Shown here in pieces: positions 35,101 through 49,300 of a stretch of DNA of 64,000 nt (positions are counted from its first letter, which is position 1; each line of letters opens with the position of its first letter). The translations under genes and the position numbers were made by a program. Below the pieces are notes generated by a model. The model did no database searches. It worked only from the letters and a program-made list of their open reading frames with translations, and was not told the origin of the DNA. The DNA is taken from NCBI GenBank assembly GCA_013398175.1, contig VZRZ01004629.1, positions 379,611 through 443,610 of the forward strand, written 5' to 3'. This DNA comes from Climacteris rufus (taxonomy: Eukaryota; Chordata; Aves; Passeriformes; Climacteridae).

Positions 35101-38100
35101 GTGATATTCTTTTATTAGAATTCATTAATAAATTATGCAACTGACATCTGAAATCCAAGCAACAATCATTTTCATGACAGAAAACTTACACTGGCAGTAC
35201 TTCTTTTTCAACAAGGTCAAAAATCTCTATAAGTTAGTTCTGCATCAAGTCTAGGTCATGAAGACTTTGGCTGTATACTTTCATGGTAGAAATCATTCAT
35301 TAACAAAGAATACCCATTTTGTTGTACATGAACAAGTGATGCAAAATATGCATTGAAGGTGACATAGGAAAAAAAAAGAACAGCAACAGAAAACTGTCTT
35401 TACTGCTTCTGAAAGATGGACTTTGCCTATGTCCTCTGAGGCACTGTCATTTGCTTTATATTACAGTTCTATAGGAGAAAAAATCCACTAAATATAATTT
35501 TTACTTTAACATTAATATTATTTTCATAGTTATGAAATCAACAGATTATTCTTAATAAATCTGGATCTAAGTCTTGCAGTCTGAATTTACTATTCACTAC
35601 AAAGAGGGTTCTTTTAGCTGAGTGCATACTCTTTGCTAAGCATGTTTTTTGATGCATAAACCAAACAAGCCTACCATACAGGCCCACAAATTGAAAGTTT
35701 AAAGTCAAACCATGGATTCTAACATTCATCAGAGCTGACAAAAAAACTGAGAAGGGTTTGAAATATTTTCAGATTAGGATTTTTCCAAAAGACCTCTTCT
35801 GTTTTTATAACACCTTTCTTCCCTAACTCTTCTTTCTTTCCCCTTTTCATTTAGCTGTTGAAAAGAGATATATTTCAGAGATGGGAAAGACAAAGAAGGA
35901 AGAATAAAAGGACAAAATTAAACTTTTTTCAAATTCTGTAAAGTACTGTAGAAACCATCTTTATCTCATTTCGAAGTGAAAAGAAGCAGTAAAATATAAT
36001 ACAACACTAGTCCTATATGAATCTAGGGTTCTTTCACTTTTGCAGTGCAATTAAAGAAGTCTTCTCTTTAACACATTCGTCTCCATAAAACAGCTGTACT
36101 AGTTTTAAACTTGTTCATTTACAGTGTATAACAGTCAAATCTATGTAATGGAGAGGCTGGGAGAAGCAATGAGAAAAGGAAAAATGCCCAAGCTCTGGAG
36201 GTCTTCTATCAGAGCACTGCTAAACCAGTCTTAGGTAGTCTTCCAAATTCATTGATATTAAATGTTTTACTGATGTTATCCACTATCTCGGAAAATGATG
36301 AAACAAAGAACTCTTCTCTTGAAGAATAATAAAAATTTTGCAACCTCTTCAAGGGGGACCCATAAGTGACACCTTAATTCTACCACACAGTGAATCTCAA
36401 ACAGAGCTATGAATCCCTAAAATACAAATAATTGTGTATTCTAAGTTCCAATCACTGTGCAACATGTCCCATTAAAGCCTGCGTATAGGTTAACCCTCCA
36501 ACTATTTTCAAGACCCAAATATTGTGGATATTCCAGTGCATGTAGAGTGCCGTCTTAAAAAATTCTACATTATTCATTACATTAGTAACTTTTAATCAAG
36601 GAACTCACCAAGAAAGTAGAGCAAAGCCAGTCCAGTCAACTTGATGCTGATTATCACACAGATGTGTTATCATGCACTTTCTCAGGAGGTTTTGTTTGGA
36701 TTTGAGAGCAAAATTATTTCTAGTATCAAACAATGTGTATCTTTTTTTACCTGTTCAAAGCTCAGGCTAGCAACTGTGATAAGGAAGTGATAAGAAAATG
36801 AAATGCAAATGCTTCTGAAGAAATAAGATGAGGGGAACAATTCCATGATTTGTCACTGACATCAACAGGCCTACACAGAACAGTGGAATTACTGTGGATG
36901 CATTGAGCAATGCTAGGTAAAAATGAGGATCTTTGCCAGGCGAAACTTCTGTTCATATAATTTCATTCTACTATGCACAGACACCTTTCAGCCCAAGAGT
37001 TTCACCTCAAGAAGGAAAAACTTATGCTATACAACTGCAGATAAGAATTAGATAAAATAAAATGTCAGCTTTCTAATCCAGCAAGTTGGCTGGAGAGTTT
37101 CATGGTATTAAGTGACGTTGACCAAAACAGGGAGTGGCAGTTTCTCCCCTGCACCCAGCCACAACCACAACAGGACACTAGCCCCAGAGTCCTAAAGAAA
37201 ATAACGCAATTCCTGTCCCAGACACTCCAGCCTCTGTGATCCAAGGCCTGGGTTCAATGTCTCACAGCTGCGTAACCTGGGTTTCAACTCGGGTAAAAAT
37301 CTTCCAAGTTGCAAGCAAGTGAAGTGAGAAAACAAATGTAGTAGAACCACATCAGGTGAGAAAACAAAATTAAAGACAGAAGCAAGAATGCTCAGACAGA
37401 GAGGGTTGGTAGCTCCAGGGTTTCGGGGGTGAAACTAACACAAATTGACAAAACACTAAGGAAAAAAGCAGGTAATTGGAAAACTGCTCATCAGCAGCAG
37501 TGTTGCTCAGCCTGTCTTGGGGATCAGTGGGACCAATCTTCCCCTCTGTCAGGTTAACCCAACTCATTAGATAACTTAACGAAGGGTGGCTAGCATATTA
37601 AGAATTTACCAGTATCTCATAAGTACTGTTATGTAACAATGAATTGGTACCTATTGGATCAGCTGAAAATTTCTACTTTATATACTTAAACAGTGCAGAA
37701 CTGCTTTTTGAAGGATGCAGATGGAAAGGACAATACCAAATAAGTTGCAGTTGTTATTTGTACCTACCCATGTGTGAAGCTGCCTAATGTAAGCTGGGTT
37801 AAATATGCCAGTGTCAATAGCACTTCATGGTTTGAACAATGACATTGATAACTCAGTTTCAATACCATAAAAACTAGCAGCCTGGGTATGAACAGTGGTA
37901 GCTTCATTTGAAAATTTATTTTCTCTTTTAAATTACTTCAAATACATTCAATTTTTCAATTAAAATATACATGAATATTCATGATAAGGCAAGAGGTTAT
38001 ATGCTGAGAGAATCATAAGTCACTAATCCAAACAGTATTTTTCACATCCACAAGTTGTTGCATCTTTCAGGCATACCATAGGAGGGGAAGAAAACTAAAC

Positions 38101-41100
38101 TTGCCAAAACAACCCCAAGACACTAGGCCACCTTCCCTAATATTTTTTATGTTCCAGAAACGTTGTCCACCAAACAAAAACTTTTCCAACTATCATCAGT
38201 ATTTCTCATTTAGAAATTTGCTGGGTGCTGAGAACTGCAATGCTTGGCTCAGAAGGCTTTGTTACTCATTCAGAACAAGACAAATCCATTTTAGTAAGCA
38301 GAAAATCAGTGGAAACTAGAGATTTGTAGACCTGCTGCTACATCTGTTTGATTAGGATTGCTGCAAACAGAAACCTGCACCATATTACATCAAGCAACTG
38401 GAGTACTTGGATCCACCTCCCTCACCAGTACTTGAGCCTCTGCTGTTAAAAGCTCTTAGCATCCATAGAAGTCAGTCCCTTTCACTTTTGGGGTGATAGT
38501 TTCTCTGGCACCTTTTTGTTTCCTAAGACAAGGCACAGAGAACCACTTTATACTCCTGATGCAGAACACCACATAAATTTTCCTCCTCTGTTTCCTCCTT
38601 TTTGCTCTATTCCCCCTTATCCCTAGTGCTGCTCTCATCTGAAAGCAAAACTGCAACCCAATGGAAGAATAGAGAAAACAACTTTAGATTTTTACTTAGT
38701 GCTTTCATTCCTCCCCATCCTTCTCCCCTCCCCACCCTTTGGATGTTTAAATGGTTGCATGTTCTACTTAACTCTGTTACCTGTTATCTCTGTATCTCAC
38801 TGTCAATGACCTTCATGCCAGGATAAAAATCAGCTCACAAACATGAAAGTCTGAAAACATACATAGAGCATTTTTACCTCCTTGTGTTCTACAATACTTC
38901 CCCTCTTCAGACACACAAAACCTTCTTGTTCCAAGTATAAATCTTAAAAGATATCCACAGGTCGTTCTTTTGCGTTTCAGATGAAGTATCATTAAGTACA
39001 CAAAAATTATGAGGTCAGTATTCCTCCCATCTTTTGTTTCAGGGCTTTAAAATAAAGCAATAAAGTTTTATTCTTTTTGCAATTTGTTTTTTGTCTGCTA
39101 AGACAAAATAAAATGTTTGCAATATTTACCCCAAATTATCTGTAATAACACTGTCTAAATAAATACTATTTCACAGCAGTCTATCACAAAGAAGGACTAT
39201 TTACAGTATTTTAAGTGCTACATTATTATTCTCAATTCTTCACCTTTTCCAGAAACCACTCTAATAATCTGCACGGATTTCAACTTACAAAACCCAATCT
39301 GAGGAAGCACAGAGCTAACTTTGTCACATAAAGGTCAAAACTGCCTGACACAAATTAGAAGATAACATATTTTCCACCGGTTTGACAAAGAAATAGTCTT
39401 CAGCAAGAAATCAGAGCACCATCTCAATTCATGTTTCCAAAAAAATCACAGCTACTCTGAATGCTTTAGGTAGAAGAAGTGATTTATTGGTTGCTTTCAT
39501 TCAAGTTGCCAAATATGCAAACATTATACTTAAAGAACTTCTAAAAGAGTATGGAAGACTATGTAGTTATTAAGGATACAAAAGTAGATATTAAGATGTG
39601 GAAGAAGGAAAGGGTGCCTCCACATCCCTTCCTCTGCAAAGACTCCAAACTAGTCATGACACATTTACATGTATGGCATATCACATACCAGGTATACTAA
39701 ATCATTTTAAATCATTGTCCCCTGTCCCTTCCCAACACCATTTTTCTAATGACACATCCTTCTGTTTTGCTTAACCTGCCCTCTCATTTTATATATAAAC
39801 ACCCAATTTCTGAATTGCCGTTGAAGTTTTTTTATGTCAGCCTTCAGCTCCTTCCCTGGGTGTCTCAAGTGTAAAAATCCATACTCTCCATTACAAACCT
39901 CCCAGGCGTTCCACAGTTCTTGCCTCCATCCATCCATCCATCCATCCAGCCATCCGTCACCAACCCAAGATTTTTATTCCTCATTGCCTAGCAAACTTGT
40001 CACATCAAGGTAGAAATGTGACACTGTCCTTGCAATGAAGAACATTGATCTTCACTTTCACATCCTCTGTGTAGACAGAGACTGTAGAGACCGGCATTCT
40101 CTTGGACAAGCTTGTCTTACAAACCCAGTCACTCACAGCTGCCTTGTATGACTGGCACATTTAGCCTTCTCCAAGGAAGAGAAAGCATTTCTTTGACAAA
40201 GAATGGTGTCACTGCCAAGATGAACTCACAATCTGGATCCCACTGAATAGCTGGAAGATGGCCTTTGCCCAGTTAGACATCACTCCAGCTGACACCCCCA
40301 ACAAGTCACAGCTTTTGGTGCTCATCTTCTACTCCCCTGGTACCAAGCAGGCAAAATAAAACAACTTAAAGAAACATGTTTTTCCTGATGAGCAAAAACG
40401 AACAAAAACAGAAAAAGAAGAGCTAAGAGACACTGGTTGAACAGTAGAAGCAGAAAGGCCAAAATCAGATTTATCATGGAGTTGGTCATGCCACTTCAAA
40501 TTACAGTCCACATTTCCTTCACACAGAGCATCTGCAATTGTTGTTCTCTCTTACTGTGTTGAATATCCTCCAAGATAGCTAGGAGTACTTCAGAATAAAA
40601 ACTGAGACATGAACTAACTTTCTTCACAACATGGCACTTATCCTCACAGACTGACGGATTGACTAGAAGCGTAGATGTTCTGTAGAAAGCCAGCTCATGT
40701 AAAAATTAATATGCCATGCATAACCCAAAAGGACATGTCATAACATAACCCATAATCAACAATCAGAAGCATAATGCATTAGTTGCAATGTTTTATGGAA
40801 GAAGTGACTGGTAAGATACTGAGGGAGCACTGTGTATGGTAATGTAGGAAGAAGTATTTCAGTGCAATGCTCAGTGTAGGGAAAAAAGAAAGTATAGGCT
40901 CAAAGCAGCATCTTTGCACCCCTCTCGCGTCAGGAAAATTCAAGTTTAAAACAATATTCTGGGTTGAATACCAAATAGATGAACCTATGAACCACAACAA
41001 AACATCATTTTTGCATAAAAGATTTCAAAATAGACGTATGCAGCAACACAGATTTTAGATTTTTCATCATTTGTATTGCCAGGGCCTTGAAGGTCTTTCA

Positions 41101-44100
41101 GTTGTTTGTTTCTAAACTAAAAATTAATCCACTTTTTGAAACCTTAATACATATAGTCAGCAAATTGTCCTCCTGTGTTAACTTAAATTTCCTCTAGAGT
41201 CAGACATTATTTCCTATAGATGTCTCTGGGAACCGGCCGTATGCTCTCGCAAATAGCTCCAAGGCTTACCTGATATCTCAAGAGACAAAGCAGCTGAGTG
41301 ATAAATCTCTACAAATGGAGACAGTTGCTCTACCACAGAAGCAAAGGCCAAGTTTAACACTAAAATTCCAGTCAGCAGCAACATTATTTTCTGTTCTGCA
41401 ACCCCAGAGCCTTGCTATCTTTTCTCCCAAGCCTGTAAGACCACTGAAAAACAGAACAGAAATGTCATCTTTGCAACTGCAACTTATGGATGCTGCTTTC
41501 ACCTTTCTGACTTTCAATTTACTCACTTGGGAAAAAGTAGGAGAAATAAACACTTACTAAACAGTCAGTTTATAACAGAAATAGACATTTACGAGAGCTC
41601 CTAAAATAATGTGATTTTCTAACTTGAAACTCGGATTAAATTTGACCTGAACTAAGCTGAGTTAAAGGCAATGCTATAAACCTACTTGTTCAAAATGCCA
41701 CTGCTGCTAGTATCAGTACAAGTTCAAGGGAAAAAATAAAAAAAAAAGGTTCTATTTTTTCTCCCTGGAATTTGCTCAGGAGTAGCTCCTGTTACACCAC
41801 AGGTCTTATAAAAGATAAAACTGAACTTGGAGCCCATGATCCAGTGAAATGCTCTTTTGCTAAATCTTGAAAGGTAGTTTTTTCTCTCTTGAAAGAAAAG
41901 CCTTAGTCATCACCACATGGTAATTTACATCCAGACAGTCTGAAATGTAATTCCTCTCATCACTTCAGTAAGAAACAAGTACTTCTTGCAACGGGTTATT
42001 TAAGAAGCATTTACTTAAATTCCTTAGGCACCATAGTTCATGAATGTCAGTTTCTCACCTATGGCAGTTATTTTATTTCATTTCCTTCTAATAGATGGCT
42101 GGTTTCTCCTAGCAGAGATGTCTTTTCAATTTTGCTTTTTTTTCTTAATTAACTTATGAACTCTATCTTCACTTTTATTTATATACAGATTTTGGTCATT
42201 TCTTGAAATATAAGTTATCTAATTTTGTTGAAATATTAATAACTCATGTAGTCCTGCCAGTAATCTATGAGATGGGTGACCTTCATTGAAATAAAGGAGA
42301 ATTATGGAGAATGGAGATTTTTATTACCTAGATAAACAGGGAACTAGCAATGCCACGGAATCATTTTACTGTGTAATTTTATGTAAATAGGTGTACTTTG
42401 GAAAGGATAAATATTCCTTTATGAAGAGAGTACTGAAATACCCTTTTGATAAATATTACTTTCAGGGGAAATTGGACTAGAGTGCTTACAGAGAAATATT
42501 TTACGAACGGGTCAAAAAAATTCTTGACTTTTGAAATCAGTCTTAAAAGTTCAATTAAGTTACTAGAGATCCTTTTGGAAGTTATTCTGAAATCTTTTCT
42601 CCCCCTCTAGTCATTCCAGCATAAAAATAGCACTATGAGTGGATTTGCAGTTAAATAAATAAATGTAGCAATGTCCAGTAGCCCTTAGACAGAAGGCAAA
42701 AACTCTTTTGTATCAGTTTAATTCATCACAGGCAGTGACTAGGTCCCCACAAACACTGTCATTCACCCTAAACTCTGGCTAGTAGACTATTCAGAAGGTT
42801 GTTTTCTGCAGAAAGAGGCAGTGCAGCAAATATGTGATTAATTAGATCCATAGCATGAGAAATATAATAAGGATTTTTTTAAAGTAACATGCTGAAAACC
42901 TGAAGGATACTGTTCATTGAAAGAAAAATCAGCACATTGAATAAAGATATTTTAAATCCATTCCTTTTTTTTTAGAAACTACCAAGATTTCCAAGAACCC
43001 AGACCTTTTCACAATGACACCAAAACCAAATTTCCTGTAATAGTCAATAAGACAAGACTAAATGCAGTTGAGTAATCTGTAGCTGGTATGTTACACTACA
43101 GTCTGGTAACCTTTGACAGTTTCCTAAATAAAATATTGCTTTGGTTCCATGAGAGTCAGACTTCAGGGAACACCCTGTGAGCAGGTCCAATATACATTAA
43201 TCTAACCAACAGATAATACTAATGTCTAAAAAAGAGTGTAAAAATCTTAAGCTATTGAATTCTATACCTTACCTTATTCTATTGACATTGTAATTGCTAT
43301 AGACTGTGAATCAAATCTTTTGTGACCACAATGTTTACAAAACACACAACTGAATGAAGGGTTGAGTGATACCTGGAAAACAAGTTTCTGAACGCAGCTG
43401 AAGGGCAAAATTCTTAGAACAGATGTTGTGCTTACTGGCACAAGTAAAACAAAGTTAGTGCATGCACTGAAATATTTTCAACATTTGTGGCATGATAGTA
43501 GCAAAAACATAAGTTAACTTTTCATAAAAAACACTTCCTAAATATTTAAGCTACAGCCTCTTACAGGTTCAGAGTAATGGTTCAGGAATAGGTTGATTGC
43601 AAAAATGACTCTAAATATTTTAGAAGACGTTTGGGATACCTTATGTATCTATCAAAGAAAGCTAAGGAGATGTCACACATCTTAAATCAGGTGTGTGTTT
43701 GTGTGGTATCAGACCAAATAATTAGATACCTCCCCTAATTTAAACCAAAGAAGCATGTAGTATGATAGGGGCTGTTTTTTTATCCCCTATAAATACTTCA
43801 GTTGCAATATTTGAATAAGCAATGTACTGCTCCTGCTCAGGCATAACAATTGCCTTTAGTTTTGTGTCAGTATTTACCAAACATATCTTCTGATGATCTA
43901 ACTATATTGATGTATTCAAACCAAGTGGTTAATTTAAAAACCTGGATGATGTCCCAGTATGGTGTTCTTTGGTATTGTCCATGTCTTTTTTTGGGATTGA
44001 GCACATATTTCTACATTTTCTCACGTAGTCTTATGTTAGTTAATAATAATTAATTTCTCCTTAGATAATCCACTGAGGTAAATTGATATAGCAAGTCTTT

Positions 44101-45270
44101 TTTCCACCCCTTTAAATTGAACAAAAATTTGAAGGAGAAGGGGAAACAAACCCTAAACCCATCATCAAAATTATCATTACCAACTACCACCTACATCTGA
44201 CTTTGATCCTGCTCTGTGAAAGCTTCCCGTGGACAGATACAGATCACCAAGAAAAGCCTTATTGTGAGCTCCTTTACATACCAGCTCTAAATCTTCCTAG
44301 ATAACATCCTTAAACCATTTTGGAATATTTCTATATTCTGTAAGCACAAATTCTGAAGTCACACAGCTATGAGGATAACTGAAGAAAGTATATCTTTTCC
44401 TCGGTAAGCAAGCCCCGTTGACCTCACTGCTCCCTCTCTCCTTTTGAATTCTTCAATCCAAGGATAGGTCTGTCAGTGCTACTGAAATCTGAAGATATTT
44501 CTGCTCAACACAAAGTTAAATGAGTCCATTCCCTGGTTGAATGAAAATGCTTCACATAATAAAGTTCTTGGATAAACTGAAAGGCTTTGCTACAAATTGA
44601 TTAAGGAATGGTAAATGCTTGGGACTAGTGAGTGTAGGGGTATATACACTTTATTGCTAAGCATAGATTTAAAACTTTAATAATCTTAATAAAATAATTT
44701 TGGTTCTTCCACAAAATAAGAATATGTAACTAAAAACAAAAGATAAACCTCAAGGCATTAGCCTATTTTGGATGTCTGACAGTCATAAATAATTTTGTCC
44801 CTTGCAATATTATCAAGTGTGCCATTAAAATAAAAAAAAAAATTTGAAAAAATCAGGGAAAATGGAAGACACTACAAATTGCTAATGTTCAGGATTAAAG
44901 GAGTCCTGCTGTAATAAATGTATCCCCATTTTCAATGAGTAACAAGCACAACAGAGTTAAAACTGCCCTGTATTGATTCTACCCTGAAGGTAAACCAACT
45001 ACATTGCAATGTTATAAATGCCTGCCTGAAACAACTGCTGTCTGGAAGCCAAAGCCACTGCATTCTAGTGACTAGAATTCAGTTTAGCTTGAAGACACAA
45101 AGGCTGAATACAAATTTTACTCTGCTGGAGCTCAGTACTGAGTAGAGACAACTATGTACAGTTTCCCTAATACATAAAGAGGAAGGAGGCACTGTGAAGG
45201 CTCATACAACACCTTATATCTCTTTCAGGATATACAACATAAAGAAAAAAAAAATGTCACCACACGATAT
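32135..45270. other. Long AT-rich non-coding stretch
   Basis: About 13 kb with no gene and no interspersed repeat I can name. Contents worth noting: an A/C-rich run at about 34.39-34.46 kb; a GC-richer patch at about 37.10-37.57 kb with GTGAGAAAACAAA repeated twice about 30 bases apart; a TCCA microsatellite at 39.93 kb; and a mixed-composition patch at about 40.0-40.35 kb. Open frames in the interval are short and without recognisable domains. Confidence 0.5.
39925..39948 (+). repeat. (TCCA)n microsatellite
   Basis: Six copies of TCCA/CATC, with an interrupted extension to about 39,955. Confidence 0.9.
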
Positions 45271-45906
45271 TTGTCAGCTGAAAATAAAAATCCTGGACTT
45301 GTTTTGATGTTTGCCCTGAAACATGATGTCCTAGATGACCCAAAAATAATCGTGCATTCCATACCTTCTCTATGCCACCTTGCCCAAGATTGTTACTGTC
45401 CCGTCTTTTCAAAACCCTACATCTTGGAAAATGAACTTGAGGGCTTTACCCAGGGTTCATGGAACAGAAGTGCACTGTATCCCTTTAAAATGGAAATGGA
45501 CATGAGGGGAGCCCTCTTTCAGAGTCAAAACCCAGGATGCTGTATTTTGCAATACAAAATTACTTTGGGGCAGATTTTGCAATACCTTTGCTATCTGTTG
45601 GGTACGGAACCCACTCCACAAGTCTTTCCAACTGCTACCCGCAGCCACAGTGCCACATGGGAGAAGTCGTACCCTTTCTCCATGACTTCCAGTCAATGCC
45701 CCAGTTCCAGCTGCCTGTTATTCTTGTCGAGGTGACATCAAATCTACAACATGCTGGGAAGTTTCTTCCAGCAATTTCAGCAGCATCCGAGCCTTTTGGA
45801 CAAAAATAGGGGTTTTTTTACCAGGTTTTGTTTCGTCCCTGTCCCACACTGGTTGTTGCTTGCAGGAGAAGGGAGTCCTGTAATCCCGGAGGTGAGGTTG
45901 CTGTTG

Positions 45907-45937
<31 letters not shown>

Positions 45938-46159
45938 CACCACATGGTCTGGATAAGGACTTCTCCACTATAATGTTTGTCTTCCATGCAGTCTGCTATA
46001 ATGGCTGCCATCTTGGGAGGAGGGGCCTTCTCCACTGTCTTGTTTTCTTTGTTGCTGGGCAGTCCACAAGACTGCTTCAGATCTAATTGTGACTGTAGAC
46101 AGAAATTAGACTCGTGTCTAAAGGAGTCTTCTTGTGGCTCATGTAATATATTATTGTGT
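45271..46159. other. Unclassified GC-richer block, possibly a degraded mobile element
   Basis: About 0.9 kb of visibly higher GC and CpG content than the flanks, ending beside a CR1 fragment. A 154-codon plus-strand frame begins with TTG at 45,271, and a 105-codon minus-strand frame at 45,718-46,035 runs through the TC repeat. The block also contains ATGGCTGCCATCTTGGGAGG, a type of sequence often seen in retroviral LTRs. I see no TG...CA ends with a target-site duplication, no domain and no splice sites framing an exon. LTR-derived sequence is my first guess, a decayed retrocopy the second. Confidence 0.3.
45916..45937 (+). repeat. (TC)11 microsatellite
   Basis: Eleven uninterrupted TC units. 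On the minus strand it encodes the Arg-Glu repeat seen in the overlapping frame. Confidence 0.95.
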
Positions 46160-46315
46160 CATATCAATGGTTCATCTCCACAGAGCTGTTCTCCGGTAGG
46201 TAAGCCCCCAGCCTGTGCTGGTACTTGGGGTTATACATACCCAGGTGCAGAACCCTGCAGTTGCCTTTGTCGAACCTCCTTAGATTTCTCACTGCCCAAG
46301 TCTGCAGCCTAATAT
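46160..46315 (-). mobile_element. CR1 LINE fragment, late reverse-transcriptase ORF segment
   Basis: On the minus strand the sequence reads through TGGGCAGTGAGAAATC, then AACTGCAGGGTTCTGCACC, then CAGCACAGGCTGGGGGCTTA and GAACAGCTCTGTGGAGATG. This matches the CR1 ORF2 segment just downstream of the reverse-transcriptase core, where intact CR1 encodes a WA-RNL-KFN-GKCRVLHLG motif. Here the frame gives CRVLHLG with several substitutions around it. Unlike the other CR1 pieces it has no CR1 3' terminus, so it is a fragment truncated on both sides or cut by a later rearrangement at about 46,160. Confidence 0.8.
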
Positions 46316-49300
46316 ATCAGTGCAAATCTCCTTATCTATATCAAAATTCTTATTCTTAAATCAGCAGATCTTAAATTAAACTAATTTGGTAAGATAGAAA
46401 TATTTCCAGATGGCATTGCCCACACAACAACTTCAAGACTGTAACTGCATCTGCAGAGTAGTACCAGTCCATTTCCAAAGCAGACAAATATTAATATTTG
46501 TGAAACAAATCTAGGTCCATGGAATTGCTTAAGTTAATAGACTTTAATCTCAACTCAGTCACAAGGAATCTGGTCAAGCGTGCTGATCGGCTATGCTGTC
46601 TTCAGTGCTGTAGACATCTGTGAAGACCTTCAGATTTCTATTTTCTTAAAAAGAAAACAAAAACAGAGGTTTTTGGTATTTTCTTCATGTGCTTTACCCA
46701 CCATTTATCTTTCCAGAAGATAAATGTATTGTTGTCTTTCTTTGTAATGGGAATTAAAACTGACATCGGTTGCTTATATTAAAATAGTGTCCTTAAAAAA
46801 AAAGCTAGATTTGAAGTACCAGCGATACCCTAACAAAATAGTATTATAAAGCTAACAAGTTATAGTTATGGTACATTAAATTACAGAATTATTTAAATAA
46901 ACCTAATATATTTTTCATCTGAAATATTGCATGTATATTGCTGAAAAACTATAAGAAACAATATATAGGTACATGAAAAGAACTTAATGACAAATAAATA
47001 ATAAGTTTTTCCAAACTAGAGGGTTTTTTCCTATAAATTGCCTGTATTTTGAAAAAATGCCGATTGGTTTTCATAGTTTTGGTAAACCACTCAAGACACA
47101 AGTCTGCAAATAGAAAGTCAAACATAAAATTTTAAATAATGCAGTGTCTGCACTAGATGCAGACTTAAACAATACTAATGGAAGATTTTCAACTGACCTC
47201 TTGTTGGAATTTTAAAAACAATTTGTATCAATAAAAATGAAAGTGAGGAAGCAATTAACCGGCTAAGCAGTGGGTTCTTTCAGAAGGAATAATATTGCAA
47301 CAATAATCTCTTTAAGATCAAGTTTAAATATTAAAAACAATAGCCACCTTAATGACTATATTTTTCCTCATTAGTGTGCTGGTTGCCAAATTCCAAAACT
47401 AGAAGCTTCACATGGGTTTTGGCAGGTGAAGCTTGACAGGATGCCAAGAGCATGAATACATTTGATGATAATCAATTAACATTTGCTTTCAAATTTAACC
47501 ATTAAGGACAACTTAAAAACCCAAATCTTTGAAATTAACATTACCAGAGATCTCAGTTACTGAGACCAAAAAGAATTCTGCAGTTAACATTACCAATACA
47601 GAAGAAGCGTTCAGATGTTTAAATAATTTTCAGGGTCTGAAATCTCAAACAGTAGAAGAAATGGAGATCAAAGTATCATACTGATCAGAAAAAAAATCTG
47701 ATATAATAAAAAAATATTTTTCTGTCATAGGGACTGATCCAAAGACAATCCATATCACTGGGACCTTTTCCTATGGTATTGGTGGTCTTTGGAACAGAGA
47801 AGAATGAGGCTAAATCCTTCTTTTTCTACAGAATTTATGGAGACCACCACAACACAGAGACAACTGGACACAGAGGACCTTATGTGAATGCAAATGATTA
47901 ATATACTACAGTTAAAAAAAATGTTTTCCCATAAACGGAAGTTTGTAGCAGTCTCCCTAGAACAGCTCTAAGCAGTTTTGCTTCAGGAAAAGAAGGTACC
48001 AATATATGCTGTAAAAATAGGAAGGAACCAAATAAAAATAAAAGGCACATGTTTCTATGAATGTATTTGGGTGAAAGAGGTGGCACTGCACAGTATGTAT
48101 TTGTAGATTAGGTTATTAGAAGTGTATGAAATATTCAGAAGCAATGAATTTAAATGATATTTCTATATTAGGGAAAATTAAACGTTGAATTTTTGAGACA
48201 GTTTAATGAATTTGTATCTCGTTCTTTGTCATACTCATTTTTCAGAATACTTTTTTCTCATCTCCTTACAGTCTAGATGTTATGCTGAATGAGCACTGTC
48301 CTGACCAAAGAAATTAGCTATAAAATTTAGTTATGAATCACAGGTATCAATTACCACTGGGCTCAAACCCAGCAGGTAGCTCTGTTTTATCATGCTACAA
48401 AAATTCCTACAGTTCCAGGAATGGCATATGTTTATTATCCTAATGATGAACTATTAATAAGACTATTCACATCACCTAATATTTTATGTAAAGTGCCTAA
48501 ATTGGTCAAAATACACATGTAGTCTTCCAAGATTAATTCTCTCAGTATTGCAAAAATAATCCAGTTGGGGTGGACAAGCTGATTTTCACCACCGTCAGGG
48601 AGAGCCGACACAACACATTCAGTTGTTTTGTGTTGGGTGGAGTGACTCCCTGTCTCTAGTTCAGATCTGATGTTACCTTTGTATACTGAAGAATCAAAGT
48701 GTGAATGAGAAATGTGTACCAGAAACTGGAAGGGAAATCCTTGTTCAGCCAGACAAAGCCTTTAAAAACTTGATTCTTGCTCCAAACAAGTGTTTTGTTA
48801 ACAACAGATCTTGGCATTGTGCTTGTCTTCTGCATATCAATCTGACTTCTTCGTGTTGTGTCAATAAGTATTTTGGTGTCATTGTAAAAGAGATTTTGCA
48901 TTTGTGCAAAATCAATTCCTTATTATTAAGCAGTGTCTTTTGCAGGCTTACTGGTGAATGTAGTTAACATCCTTTTACTCTAGGGAAAGATGCTAAATTA
49001 CTTTTCAGTTAGAAGCTACGACTTGCTCCTTATACCAATGTCAGGTGAGACAACTTCAGAGATCCTGTGCCAAAAAATTTTAATCTCATTTTGCTTGCTA
49101 AGTATGTCTTGATCCTTGTTGAAAACAGCTGACTGAAGAGTCCTTCTCCAATTCAAGTGAGGACTATTATATGACTATATTGACAGTGCTAGTGTTCCCT
49201 TGCTTAGTGAAGGCTCATCCTGAAAAACCCAGGACAGTCTCCACCATAGTGGATGTCAACAGAAGCTAATAGAGATTTATCCTGGAGCAGAAGTTAGAGA

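Noticed and set aside
45271..45735. 154-codon plus-strand frame as a gene
   Set aside because: Starts with TTG, shows no domain or splice sites, and lies in a block that looks mobile-element-like; kept only as an unclassified block.
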